Assembly (NCBI GenBank): GCA_036389675.1
Contig: DASVWI010000034.1
Location: 62,001-126,000, forward strand
From: DASQYE01 sp036389675
GTDB taxonomy: Bacteria > Acidobacteriota > Blastocatellia > Pyrinomonadales > Pyrinomonadaceae
DNA: 64,000 nucleotides
Direction: 5' to 3'
Part shown: one piece after another, positions 44,904-53,544 of the stretch
How positions within the stretch are numbered: the stretch's first letter is position 1
Layout of the letters: each line of letters opens with the position of its first letter
Position numbers and translations under genes: made by a program
Notes under the pieces: model-generated
What the model was told of the DNA's origin: nothing
Database searches by the model: none
Seen by the model: the letters and a program-made list of their open reading frames with translations, nothing else

Positions 44904-47345
44904 ATGATGGGAACTCTGTTGCAGGACTTGCGCTACGGCGTGCGAATGCTGGTTAAGAATCCGGGGTTTACCGTGATCGCGGTGATCGCGCTCGCTCTGG
45001 GCATAGGGGCGAACAGCGCCATCTTCTCCGTCATCAACGCCGTGCTGCTGCGCCCGCTCCCCTTCGAGAATCCTGACGAGATCGTGACGCCGCGTGGGCG
45101 CGGACTCGACGGCGGCGAGCGCACCGCGATTGTTTCTCATCCTGACTTTCAGGATTGGCGAGAGCAATCGCAATCTTTCGAGCAGTTGGCCGTTTACAAC
45201 ACCGCCAGCACGCTCATCCGAGAAGGCAACGACCCCGAGTCTATCTCCGGCGCAATCGCGTCTTCGGAGCTGCTCCCTTTGCTCAGGGTGCAGCCCCTGC
45301 TCGGTCGCGGCTTCACGCGCGAAGACGATAGGGCGGATAGCGCACCCGTCATCCTCATCAGCTATAACCTCTGGCAGCGACGCTTCAATGCCGACCCCAA
45401 CATCGTAGGCCGTCAGATCAGATTGTCCAGCCGCAGCGCCATCGTCCTGGGAGTCCTGCCGCAGGGCTTTAAGTTTCCCGCCGACGAGGGCCGCACGGAC
45501 TATCTACAGCCTCTCGCGCCCAACATCGGCGAATACTTCAACAAGCGCAGCGCCTACTTCCTCAGGGTCGTGGGCCGACTGAAACAGGGCGTGACGATAG
45601 CGCAGGCCGAGACGGAGATGCGCGCCATAGGCGCACGGCTTGAGCAGCAGTACCCGGACGAGGGCCGCAGGCTGGGCACGAGCCTCGTTCCGCTGCATGA
45701 AGATATTGTCGGCGGCGTTCGACCCGCCCTGCTCCTGTTGCTCGGCGCGGTCGCTTTCGTGCTCCTGATCGCGTGCGCCAACGTCGCCAACCTTCTGCTC
45801 GGACGCGCGGCATCGCGGCACAAAGAGGTGGCGATACGCACGGCGCTCGGCGCTGGTCGTTTTCGCATCGTGCGGCAACTGCTGACGGAGAGCCTGTTGC
45901 TGTCTGTGCTGGGCGGCGGCCTCGGGCTACTGGTCGCGATGTGGGGCGTTGACCTGCTCGTCGCCACGACGCCCGTGGACATCCCGCGCTTGAAGGAAGT
46001 CGGTCTGGATGCTCGCGTGCTCTCGTTCACGTTTGTAATCTCCATGCTGACCGGAATCGTCTTCGGTCTGGTTCCGGCCATGCAGGCCTCAAGGGTTGAT
46101 CTGAACGAATCCCTGAAGGAAGGCGGGCGCGGCTCGACCGAAGGCATCATGCGTAACCGCGTGCGAAGCATTCTGGTCGTCAGCGAGATTGCGCTCAGCC
46201 TTGTGCTTTTGATCGGCGCAGGTCTTTTGATTAAGAGCTTTATGCGGCTGCGCGAGGTTGACCCGGGCTTCAAAACAAAGAACGTGCTGACCACTGGGCT
46301 CTCTCCCTCAAAGGCCAAGTACGCGGACGCCGAGCAACAGAAGAATTTTTACCGCGAAGTCCTGCAACGGCTGGGTACGCTGCCGGGAGTCGATGCGGTC
46401 GGGCTCGTTGACCCGCTACCTCTGAGCGGCAATGTCTCGATGGTCACTTTCACCGTCGAGGGCCAACCCGTCGTCGCGGGAAATCCGCCGAGCTCCAACC
46501 GCCGCACCATTAGCCCTGACTATTTCCGCGCGATGAGCATTCCTCTCGTCAAGGGACGAGCCTTCGAGGAGCGAGATGCTCGGGACTCCAAGCCGGTCGT
46601 CATCATCAACGAGACTTTCGCGCGCCGCTTCTTCGCGGGCGAAGACCCCATCGGCAAGCGCATCGTGCTCGGCGCTGACCCGCGAGACAACCCTAACCCG
46701 CCGCCGCACGAGATCATAGGCGTCGTCGGCGACGTGCATCACGAAGATTTGGAGACGGAAGCCGGGCCGGAACATTACATCTCATATCAACAGGCTGCGC
46801 CCAGATATGCGGAGCTGGTGGTACGCACCACAACGGACAACCCGGCGAGCATAGTCGCGAGCCTGCGCGCTGCCATTAAGCAGGTAGATCAGGAACAGTA
46901 CATCTCCGCCATCCAGCCGATGGATCAACTGCTCGCGGAGTCCTTCGCGCGTCGTCGCTTCAACATGATGCTGCTGGCCGTCTTTGCAGGCGTAGCGCTG
47001 CTTTTGGCAGCGGTCGGCATCTACGGGGTGATGTCTTACTCGGTCACACAACGCACGCACGAGATAGGCATCCGCATCGCCCTCGGCGCACAAACTCGCG
47101 ACGTGCTCGGGATGGTCGTCCGCCAGGGCATGACGCTGGTGCTCATCGGAGTCTCGATCGGAGTGGTCGCCGCCTTCTCGCTAACGAGAGTGATGCGGAG
47201 TCTGCTGTTCGGAGTCAGCCCGACAGATGTCATCACGTTTGGGGCGGTGTCAGTGGTTTTAGCCGGGGTCGCACTGCTGGCGTGCCTGATCCCGGCGCGC
47301 AGGGCGACCCGGGTAGACCCGATGGTCGCCCTCCGATACGAGTGA
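44904..47345 (+). CDS. ADOP-family duplicated MacB/FtsX permease, copy 17
   Basis: 813 residues from ATG 44904 (44907 also possible; GGAG at 44894-44897). A longer in-frame ORF from 44763 adds 47 residues with no family similarity and is rejected. Coupling helices near 307 (KEVAIRTALGAGR) and 718 (THEIGIRIALGAQ, Ile for Met as in copies 18-21). The terminal 344 bp (47016-47359) including the stop and the start of the palindrome are 98% identical to copy 19, and the 5' region is also close, so 17 and 19 are sister copies. Domain 1 lacks the SHGLWQRRFG block form and has ISYNLWQRRFNAD. Confidence 0.94.
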   Translation: MMGTLLQDLRYGVRMLVKNPGFTVIAVIALALGIGANSAIFSVINAVLLRPLPFENPDEIVTPRGRGLDGGERTAIVSHPDFQDWREQSQSFEQLAVYNTASTLIREGNDPESISGAIASSELLPLLRVQPLLGRGFTREDDRADSAPVILISYNLWQRRFNADPNIVGRQIRLSSRSAIVLGVLPQGFKFPADEGRTDYLQPLAPNIGEYFNKRSAYFLRVVGRLKQGVTIAQAETEMRAIGARLEQQYPDEGRRLGTSLVPLHEDIVGGVRPALLLLLGAVAFVLLIACANVANLLLGRAASRHKEVAIRTALGAGRFRIVRQLLTESLLLSVLGGGLGLLVAMWGVDLLVATTPVDIPRLKEVGLDARVLSFTFVISMLTGIVFGLVPAMQASRVDLNESLKEGGRGSTEGIMRNRVRSILVVSEIALSLVLLIGAGLLIKSFMRLREVDPGFKTKNVLTTGLSPSKAKYADAEQQKNFYREVLQRLGTLPGVDAVGLVDPLPLSGNVSMVTFTVEGQPVVAGNPPSSNRRTISPDYFRAMSIPLVKGRAFEERDARDSKPVVIINETFARRFFAGEDPIGKRIVLGADPRDNPNPPPHEIIGVVGDVHHEDLETEAGPEHYISYQQAAPRYAELVVRTTTDNPASIVASLRAAIKQVDQEQYISAIQPMDQLLAESFARRRFNMMLLAVFAGVALLLAAVGIYGVMSYSVTQRTHEIGIRIALGAQTRDVLGMVVRQGMTLVLIGVSIGVVAAFSLTRVMRSLLFGVSPTDVITFGAVSVVLAGVALLACLIPARRATRVDPMVALRYE

Positions 47346-47432
47346 AAGGATGAGGGCGGCAGCGTTGAAGGATGAAGTAAAAGCTATCAAGGCGTTACAG
47401 CATTCCATTCATCCTTCCGCACTCATCCTTCC
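47346..47432. repeat. Heptamer palindromic element 9
   Basis: Left arm 47346-47376 (AAGGATGAGGGCGGCAGCGTTGAAGG...), core GAAGTAAAAGCTATCAAGG, right arm 47409-47432 (TCATCCTTCCGCACTCATCCTTCC). Shine-Dalgarno of the next gene GGAGG at 47444-47448. Confidence 0.75.
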
Positions 47433-47455
47433 ACCTTTCTCATGGAGGTTTCGCA

Positions 47456-48451
47456 ATGATGATTAATGTTTTTATCTCGGCAGCGTTTCTGCTGCTTTCG
47501 CCCGCGAGCGCTACTATTAGTTCGGCGCGGGTGGCCGAGCCTTCGGGTGCGGTCGCGAACGGGTCTTCTCTGCCTGCGAGAGCCGGTGCGGCAGAGGAGC
47601 GTAACACGTGGGTCTGGTCGCACAGAGACAATGGCGTCCTGATGGAGATCAGGGTCGAGGGCAAGGTCGCCTTCACGGATGATTACTCGGACATCAGGAG
47701 TGTTTCGGAAGACGGGTTGTTTCAGGCGAGGGATGAGCGCGGCGGCGTCGCCAGAAAGCTGCGAGTGGTGAGAGGCGCGGACGGCGCGCCAGAGCGCTCT
47801 TACTTCGTCAACGGTCGAAAGCGTGAGCTGGATGCGGAGGGTCGTGCATGGCTCGCGAAATTTCTGCTTGAGGCCGTGCGCGGGAGCGGGCTGGATGCGA
47901 AGGCCAGAGTCCTGCGTATTCTTCAGGAGCGCGGCGCGCGTGCCGTGCTTGATGAAATCTCTCTGATCAAGGGCGACTACGCGAAGCGCCTCTATTTTGA
48001 GACGCTCATCAAAGAGGGGGCATTGAGCGGTGACAATCTGGAAAGCGCCCTGAGGCAGGCGGCCCGCGAGATATCTTCCGATTACGAGCTTGCGGTCTTC
48101 CTGATCGAGTCCGTGGATAAGTATCTCGCCGTGGACAAAATGATTCCGGTCTTCTTCGAGGCGACCAGAAAAATCGGCTCCGACTATGAGCATCATCGTG
48201 TGCTTTCCGCCGTCGTGGAGAAGCGGCCAGACAGGCGAGTCCTCGCGCCCATGCTTGAGTCTGCGGCGTCCATCTCTTCCGATTACGAGAAGGCCAGCTT
48301 TCTCATAGAGGCCGCGTCGCTCTACATGGCCGAGGCCAATCTTCGCTCTGCCTTCATGAAAACGGTCAATTCCATCTCTTCCGATTACGAGCGAGGGCGC
48401 GTGCTCTCCGTCGTGGCGAAGAAGACTCAGTTCGGCTCGACCTCGGATTAA
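47456..48451 (+). CDS. Exported protein with five ~34-residue SDYE helical repeats
   Basis: 331 residues and the only non-permease gene within the array. Residues 1-20 look like a signal peptide (VFISAAFLLLSPASA), so it is probably periplasmic. Residues ~50-125 are a beta-rich domain (WVWSHRDNGVLMEIRVEGKVAF...). From 171 come five repeats starting IKGDY (171), ISSDYE (206), IGSDYE (240), ISSDYE (273) and ISSDYE (307), period 33-35, each followed by two predicted helices. This is a HEAT/TPR-like solenoid expected to bind protein or peptide. Good Shine-Dalgarno GGAGG at 47444-47448; copy 18 starts 24 bases after the stop, so it probably shares an mRNA with it. Partner of the periplasmic permease domains is a reasonable guess, not shown. 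No named family recognised with certainty. Confidence 0.8.
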   Translation: MMINVFISAAFLLLSPASATISSARVAEPSGAVANGSSLPARAGAAEERNTWVWSHRDNGVLMEIRVEGKVAFTDDYSDIRSVSEDGLFQARDERGGVARKLRVVRGADGAPERSYFVNGRKRELDAEGRAWLAKFLLEAVRGSGLDAKARVLRILQERGARAVLDEISLIKGDYAKRLYFETLIKEGALSGDNLESALRQAAREISSDYELAVFLIESVDKYLAVDKMIPVFFEATRKIGSDYEHHRVLSAVVEKRPDRRVLAPMLESAASISSDYEKASFLIEAASLYMAEANLRSAFMKTVNSISSDYERGRVLSVVAKKTQFGSTSD

Positions 48452-48475
48452 TCAACTTTTGAAAGGCGCTTTTTA

Positions 48476-50911
48476 ATGGGAACCATCTGGCAAGACCTGC
48501 GCTATGGATTGCGCACGCTGAGGCAGCGACCGGGCTTTACCTTTGTGGCCGTCCTCGCGCTGGCGCTGGGCATCGGCGTCAATACGGCCATCTTCTCCGT
48601 CGTCAATACGCTGCTCATCAGCCCGCTTCCGTTTCGCGACTCTGAACGGCTCGTCATGGTGTGGGAATTCAATCGCACCCGCGACCGACACCAAAACGTC
48701 ATCAATCCCGCCAACTTTTTGGATTGGCGCGAGCAGAGCACGTCGTTTGAAGAGATGGCCGCTTTTCGCGACGTGCGCGTGAACCTGACAGGCAAGGGCG
48801 ACCCGGTTGAGATTCCGTCGCAGCAGACGACGCCCAATCTCTTCTCATTGCTCGGCGTCGAAACCATTATGGGGCGCAGCTTCAAGCCGGAAGACGGCGA
48901 GCCCAATGCTGCTCCGGTCGCCGTCATCAGCTATGGCCTGTGGCAGAGACAGTTTGGCAGCGACCCATCAATCGTCGGCAAGACCGTCACGCTCAACGGC
49001 ACTGGCGTCAACATCGTCGGTGTGCTTCCGGCAGGCTTTCAGTGGTTCATCAAGAAGGGCTCGTTGACGGACAAACCGGCGGAGCTATGGATGCCGCTGG
49101 CCTTCACGGAAGAATTGCGTGTGCGTCGCGGTCGTCACATGACAGCGGTGGCGCGCCTGAAGCCCGGCGTGTCGCACGCTCAGGCGCAGGCGGAACTGTA
49201 TACCATCGCCGCCCGCCTCGAACAGCAGTACCCGGACGTAAACACGGGTTGGGGCGCAGAGCTTGTCCCGCTGCGCGAGCAGTTCGTCGGCGATGTGCGG
49301 CCAGCCCTCTACGTGCTGCTCGGCGCGGTCGGCTTCGTGCTCCTGATCGCGTGCGCCAACGTCGCCAACCTGCTGTTAGCGCGCGCCGCCACGCGTCACA
49401 GAGAGATAGCCATACGCACTGCGCTCGGCGCTGGCCGCTGGCGCGTTATCCGCCAGCTGCTGACGGAGAGCGTGCTGCTCTCGGTCTTAGGCGGCGGGCT
49501 CGGCCTGATGATCGCGTGGTGGGGAACAGGGGCTATCGTCGCGCTCAGCCCGAGCGACCTCGTCAACCTTGAGAGCGTCAGCATCAATTTACCCGTGCTG
49601 CTTTTTACCCTGCTCGTCTCTATCTTGACCGGCCTGATCTTCGGCCTCGCACCGGCGCTCGAAGCGACGAAACTGAATCTCACCGAGTCCTTGAAAGAGG
49701 GCGATAAGGGCGGGTCAGGCGGCACGCGAAGTCGGCGCTTACGCAACGCTTTTGTCGTTGCGGAAGTGGCGCTGGCGCTTGTCTTGCTGGCGAGCGCGGG
49801 GCTGATGCTGAAGAGTTTTTCACGGCTGCAAACAGTCAACCCGGGCTTTGAGACCGAACGCCTTCTGACCATGCGTCTCGTGCTGCCCAACAACAAGTAC
49901 CCGGAGGATTACCAGCGCACGGCCTTCTTTCGTCAGGCGATTGAGCGCATAGGCCGATTGCCCGGCGTACAGTCTGCGTCCGCCGTCAGCTTCCTTCCGT
50001 TTGCAGGAATCGGCTCGGCCACCAGATTCACGATTGAGGGTCGTCCCGCGCCTCAAGCCGGCGATGCGCCCACAACGGACGTGCGCGTAACCGATGCCAA
50101 CTACTTTCGCACGATGAACATTCCGCTCCTACAGGGGCGCTCGTTTACCGAGCAGGAGGCGACGGAGAAAAGGGGCGTCGTCATTATCAACGAGACGCTG
50201 GCCCGGCAATACTTCGCGGGCGAAGACCCCATCGGGAAACGCATCACCGTGAATATGGGCTCAGAGCCCAAGCCCACGGTCATCATCGGCGTCGTCGGAG
50301 ACATCAGGCACGTTGACCTCAATAGCGAGATCAGACCGATGGTCTACTGGACACATCCCGAGCTTGCATACTCGTCCATGACCATAGTGTTACGCACCGC
50401 TGGTGAGCCGATGAGTCTGGCCGCGGCGACACAACGCGAGATTCAGGCGATTGACCCTGATCAGCCCGTCTCGGACATACGCACGATGGAGCAGCTGCTC
50501 TCCGCCTCGGTCGCGCGTACGCGCTTCAATGCCCTGCTGCTCGCGCTCTTCGCGGGTCTGGCGTTGATTCTCGCTTCCGTCGGCATCTACGGCGTGATGG
50601 CCTACTCGGTCGTGCAGCGCACCAGAGAGATAGGCATACGCATCGCGCTGGGCGCGGAAGCGCGCGACGTGGTCAGGATGATCGTCGGGCAGGGAATGAT
50701 TCTGACGCTCGTCGGCATCGGTCTCGGGTTGGTCGCGGCCTTCGCCTTGACAAGGCTCATGTCCAGCCTCTTGTTCGGCGTCAGCGCCACAGACCCCCTG
50801 ACCTTCGCCGTCGTCTCTTTGCTGCTCAGCGCGGTGGCCTTTCTGGCCTGCTATATCCCCGCGCGCCGCGCAACCAAAGTAGACCCGATGGTCGCACTCC
50901 GTTACGAATAA
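48476..50911 (+). CDS. ADOP-family duplicated MacB/FtsX permease, copy 18
   Basis: 811 residues from ATG 48476; only a weak AAAGG upstream, consistent with coupling to the repeat-protein gene 24 bases before. TM1 reads LGIGVNTAIFSVVNTLLISPL, with Val for Ala. Coupling helices near 309 (REIAIRTALGAGR) and 716, the latter TREIGIRIALGAE, with Arg for His and Glu for Gln. It lies between the sister copies 17 and 19 but is not itself close to them. Domain 2 reads SFLPFAGIGSATRF. Stop TAA, followed by a large palindromic element. Confidence 0.94.
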   Translation: MGTIWQDLRYGLRTLRQRPGFTFVAVLALALGIGVNTAIFSVVNTLLISPLPFRDSERLVMVWEFNRTRDRHQNVINPANFLDWREQSTSFEEMAAFRDVRVNLTGKGDPVEIPSQQTTPNLFSLLGVETIMGRSFKPEDGEPNAAPVAVISYGLWQRQFGSDPSIVGKTVTLNGTGVNIVGVLPAGFQWFIKKGSLTDKPAELWMPLAFTEELRVRRGRHMTAVARLKPGVSHAQAQAELYTIAARLEQQYPDVNTGWGAELVPLREQFVGDVRPALYVLLGAVGFVLLIACANVANLLLARAATRHREIAIRTALGAGRWRVIRQLLTESVLLSVLGGGLGLMIAWWGTGAIVALSPSDLVNLESVSINLPVLLFTLLVSILTGLIFGLAPALEATKLNLTESLKEGDKGGSGGTRSRRLRNAFVVAEVALALVLLASAGLMLKSFSRLQTVNPGFETERLLTMRLVLPNNKYPEDYQRTAFFRQAIERIGRLPGVQSASAVSFLPFAGIGSATRFTIEGRPAPQAGDAPTTDVRVTDANYFRTMNIPLLQGRSFTEQEATEKRGVVIINETLARQYFAGEDPIGKRITVNMGSEPKPTVIIGVVGDIRHVDLNSEIRPMVYWTHPELAYSSMTIVLRTAGEPMSLAAATQREIQAIDPDQPVSDIRTMEQLLSASVARTRFNALLLALFAGLALILASVGIYGVMAYSVVQRTREIGIRIALGAEARDVVRMIVGQGMILTLVGIGLGLVAAFALTRLMSSLLFGVSATDPLTFAVVSLLLSAVAFLACYIPARRATKVDPMVALRYE

Positions 50912-50912
50912 G

Positions 50913-51010
50913 AGCAAGGATGAAGGCGGCAACGATGAAGGATGAAGTAAAAGCAATTAAGAAAGAGAAGCATTACTTTCATCCTTCCGCCTTCATCCTT
51001 CATCCTTGCT
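50913..51010. repeat. Heptamer palindromic element 10 (best-paired copy)
   Basis: Left arm 50913-50946 begins AGCAAGGATGAAGG and right arm 50977-51010 ends CCTTCATCCTTGCT, an exact terminal match of 14 bp. The inside of each arm carries CGGCAACGATGAAGG and the TTCATCC series. Very similar in sequence to element 12. Confidence 0.85.
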
Positions 51011-51025
51011 TCCAGAGGTGATTCG

Positions 51026-53455
51026 ATGGGAACTCTATTGCAGGATATGCGCTACGGCGTACGCATGTTGTTAAAGAGGCCGGGCTTTACTCTGGTCGCG
51101 GTGATCGCGCTCGCTCTGGGCATAGGGGCGAACAGCGCCATCTTCTCTGTCGTCAACGCCGTGCTGCTGCGCCCGCTCCCCTTCGACGGACAGGAGCGCC
51201 TGATCACGGTTCAGACGAAGAACCTGACGGGCAGCTCGCTCAGCGGGGTGCTGTCGTATTTGAACTTCGCAGACCTGCGCGATCAGAGCCAGACACTGGA
51301 ATACGCAGCCGCCTACAGCCAGAGCGCAACCTTCCTGACGGCGGGCGACGAGATGGAGCGCCTGCGCGGTGTGGTCATCAGCGCCGACGTGTTTCCCATG
51401 CTCGGCGTCAAGCCCATGCTCGGTCGCGCCTACACGCGCGAGGAAGATCAGAAGGGCGCGCGCAAGGTCGTCGTCTTAAGCTACGGGCTGTGGCAGCGCA
51501 GGTTCGGCTCTGACCCGAACATCGTCGGGCGGGAGATTCCTATTGGCTCAAGGCCCGCGCTCGTCCTCGGCGTGATGCCGAAGGGTTTTAAGTTTCCGGT
51601 CGAGCCCGAGACGGTCGAGTACTGGCAGCCGCTCGTTCCCAATCTTGCGGACAATGACGTACAGAGACGCGACGCGCAGTGGCTCTCTGTGGTCGCAAAG
51701 CGTAAGACGGGCATAACGGAGCAACAGGCGCAGACGGAGATCAATACCATCGCCAGCCGTCTCGAAGCGCAGTACCCGGATACGAATACCGGGCTAAGTT
51801 TTGCGCTCACACCGCTACAGGAAAAGCTCGTCGGAGACCTGCGCACGGCGCTCTTCGTGATGCTGGCCGCGGTCGGCTGTGTGCTCCTGATCGCGTGCGC
51901 CAACGTCGCCAACCTCTTGCTGGCGCGCGCCGCCACGCGTCATAAAGAGATTTCGATTCGCAGGGCGCTCGGCGCAAGCCGCTGGCGCATCGTCCGTCAG
52001 CTTCTCACGGAAAGTTTGTTGCTGGCGCTCGTGGGCGGCGCTCTGGGGCTGCTGCTGGGCTGGTGGGGCGTTGACGTGCTGATGGCGGCAATCCCGACGG
52101 ACATTCCGCTCGCCGGCGAAGTCTCGCTCGACTGGCGCGTGCTCGGTTTCACCGCCGCGCTCTCGGTCATGACAGGCATACTGTTCGGGCTCGCCCCGGC
52201 GATGCAGTCCTCAAAGCTGGACTTGACGGAATCGCTGAAGGAGGGCGGGCGCGGCTCGACCGAGGGCAGCGGAGGTCGTCTGCGAAGTGTGCTCGTCGTT
52301 ACGGAGATCGCCGTCTCGATGGTGCTGCTGGTCGGCGCGGGGCTTCTGGGTCAGAGCTTTATGCGGCTGCTGGACGTGTCGCCGGGCTTTAACCCGCAGG
52401 GGGTCGTGGCAACGGATGTCGTCTTCGTCAATAAGAAGTTCAGTGAAGACGAGCGTAAGGTGGCGACGCTGGACGAAATCCTGCGCGGGGCGGCTTCGCT
52501 TCCCGGCGTGGAGGCGGTCGGCACGGTTGACCCCGTCCCGCTCGGCGGCAACTTCGTCGCCTACAGCTTCAACATAGAGGGACGCGCGCCCTTTAATCCG
52601 AGCGAAGCGCCCTCGGCTGACCGCCGCACGATCAGTCCAGACTATTTCCGCGCGATGTCCATCCCGATCGTGCGCGGGCGCGCCTTTACCGCGCGCGACG
52701 TGAAGGACTCTCCGCGCGTCGTCATCATTAACGAAACCTTCGCGCGGCGCTTCTTCGCGGGCGAAGACCCCTTGGGCAAGCGTCTACTCTTTGACGATCA
52801 ACCGGGCGCGCCGGCGCGCGAAATAGTCGGCGTCGTCGGCGACGTGCGCCACGCCGGTCTGGACGTTGAGGCAGGCCCGGAATTCTACCTGCCCTACGCG
52901 CAGGAGCCCGCCACGCGCGCTACGCTCGTCGCACGCACGAACGCCTCCGACCCGGCAAGCATCATCCCCTCACTGCGCGGCATGATTCGTCAGCTGGACA
53001 AAGACATCCCCGTCTACAACGTTAAGACGATGAACGAGCTGTTGTCCGAATCGGTCGCGCGTCGTCGCTTCAACATGATGCTGCTCGGCACGTTCGCTCT
53101 CGTCGCCCTCTTCCTCGCGGCCATAGGCATCTACGGGGTGATGTCTTACTCGGTCACACAGCGCACGCACGAGATAGGCATCCGCATAGCCCTCGGCGCA
53201 CAAACTCGCGACGTGCTCGGGATGGTCGTCCGCCAGGGCATGACGCTGGTGCTCATCGGAGTCTCGATCGGAGTGGTCGCCGCCTTCTCGCTCACGAGAG
53301 TGATGCGGAGTCTGCTGTTCGGAGTGAGCCCGACAGATGTCATAACGTTTGGAGTGGTGTCAGTGGTTTTAGCCGGGGTCGCACTGCTGGCGTGCCTGAT
53401 CCCGGCGCGCAGGGCGACCCGGGTAGACCCGATGGTCGCCCTCCGATACGAGTGA
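51026..53455 (+). CDS. ADOP-family duplicated MacB/FtsX permease, copy 19
   Basis: 809 residues from ATG 51026 with AGAGGTG upstream. Coupling helices near 307 (KEISIRRALGASR) and 714 (THEIGIRIALGAQ). Sister of copy 17: the last 344 bp (53126-53469) match with seven differences, and ~90 bp around TM1 are also nearly identical. The central parts and periplasmic domains have diverged (DMERLRGVVISADVFPM; VFVNKKFSEDERKVATL). TM2 reads LAAVGCVLLIACANV, with Cys. TM5 reads GAGLLGQSFMRLLDV. Confidence 0.94.
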   Translation: MGTLLQDMRYGVRMLLKRPGFTLVAVIALALGIGANSAIFSVVNAVLLRPLPFDGQERLITVQTKNLTGSSLSGVLSYLNFADLRDQSQTLEYAAAYSQSATFLTAGDEMERLRGVVISADVFPMLGVKPMLGRAYTREEDQKGARKVVVLSYGLWQRRFGSDPNIVGREIPIGSRPALVLGVMPKGFKFPVEPETVEYWQPLVPNLADNDVQRRDAQWLSVVAKRKTGITEQQAQTEINTIASRLEAQYPDTNTGLSFALTPLQEKLVGDLRTALFVMLAAVGCVLLIACANVANLLLARAATRHKEISIRRALGASRWRIVRQLLTESLLLALVGGALGLLLGWWGVDVLMAAIPTDIPLAGEVSLDWRVLGFTAALSVMTGILFGLAPAMQSSKLDLTESLKEGGRGSTEGSGGRLRSVLVVTEIAVSMVLLVGAGLLGQSFMRLLDVSPGFNPQGVVATDVVFVNKKFSEDERKVATLDEILRGAASLPGVEAVGTVDPVPLGGNFVAYSFNIEGRAPFNPSEAPSADRRTISPDYFRAMSIPIVRGRAFTARDVKDSPRVVIINETFARRFFAGEDPLGKRLLFDDQPGAPAREIVGVVGDVRHAGLDVEAGPEFYLPYAQEPATRATLVARTNASDPASIIPSLRGMIRQLDKDIPVYNVKTMNELLSESVARRRFNMMLLGTFALVALFLAAIGIYGVMSYSVTQRTHEIGIRIALGAQTRDVLGMVVRQGMTLVLIGVSIGVVAAFSLTRVMRSLLFGVSPTDVITFGVVSVVLAGVALLACLIPARRATRVDPMVALRYE

Positions 53456-53522
53456 AAGGATGAGGGCGGAAGTAAACGCTTTCAAGGCAGGAAAGCTCTT
53501 CTTTCCGCCTTCATCCTTCCTC
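53456..53522. repeat. Heptamer palindromic element 11
   Basis: Short copy: GAAAGGATGAGGGCGGAAG (from 53454, overlapping the stop) pairs with CTTTCCGCCTTCATCCTTCC (53501-53520). Core altered to GTAAACGCTTTC. Confidence 0.7.
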
Positions 53523-53544
53523 CTTTCCTGAAGTGGAGATGGCG

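Noticed and set aside
53533..53544. GTG start for copy 20 at 53533
   Set aside because: GTGGAG there is better explained as the ribosome-binding site for ATG 53545, as at copies 15 and 16, which have the same GTGGAGG leader.
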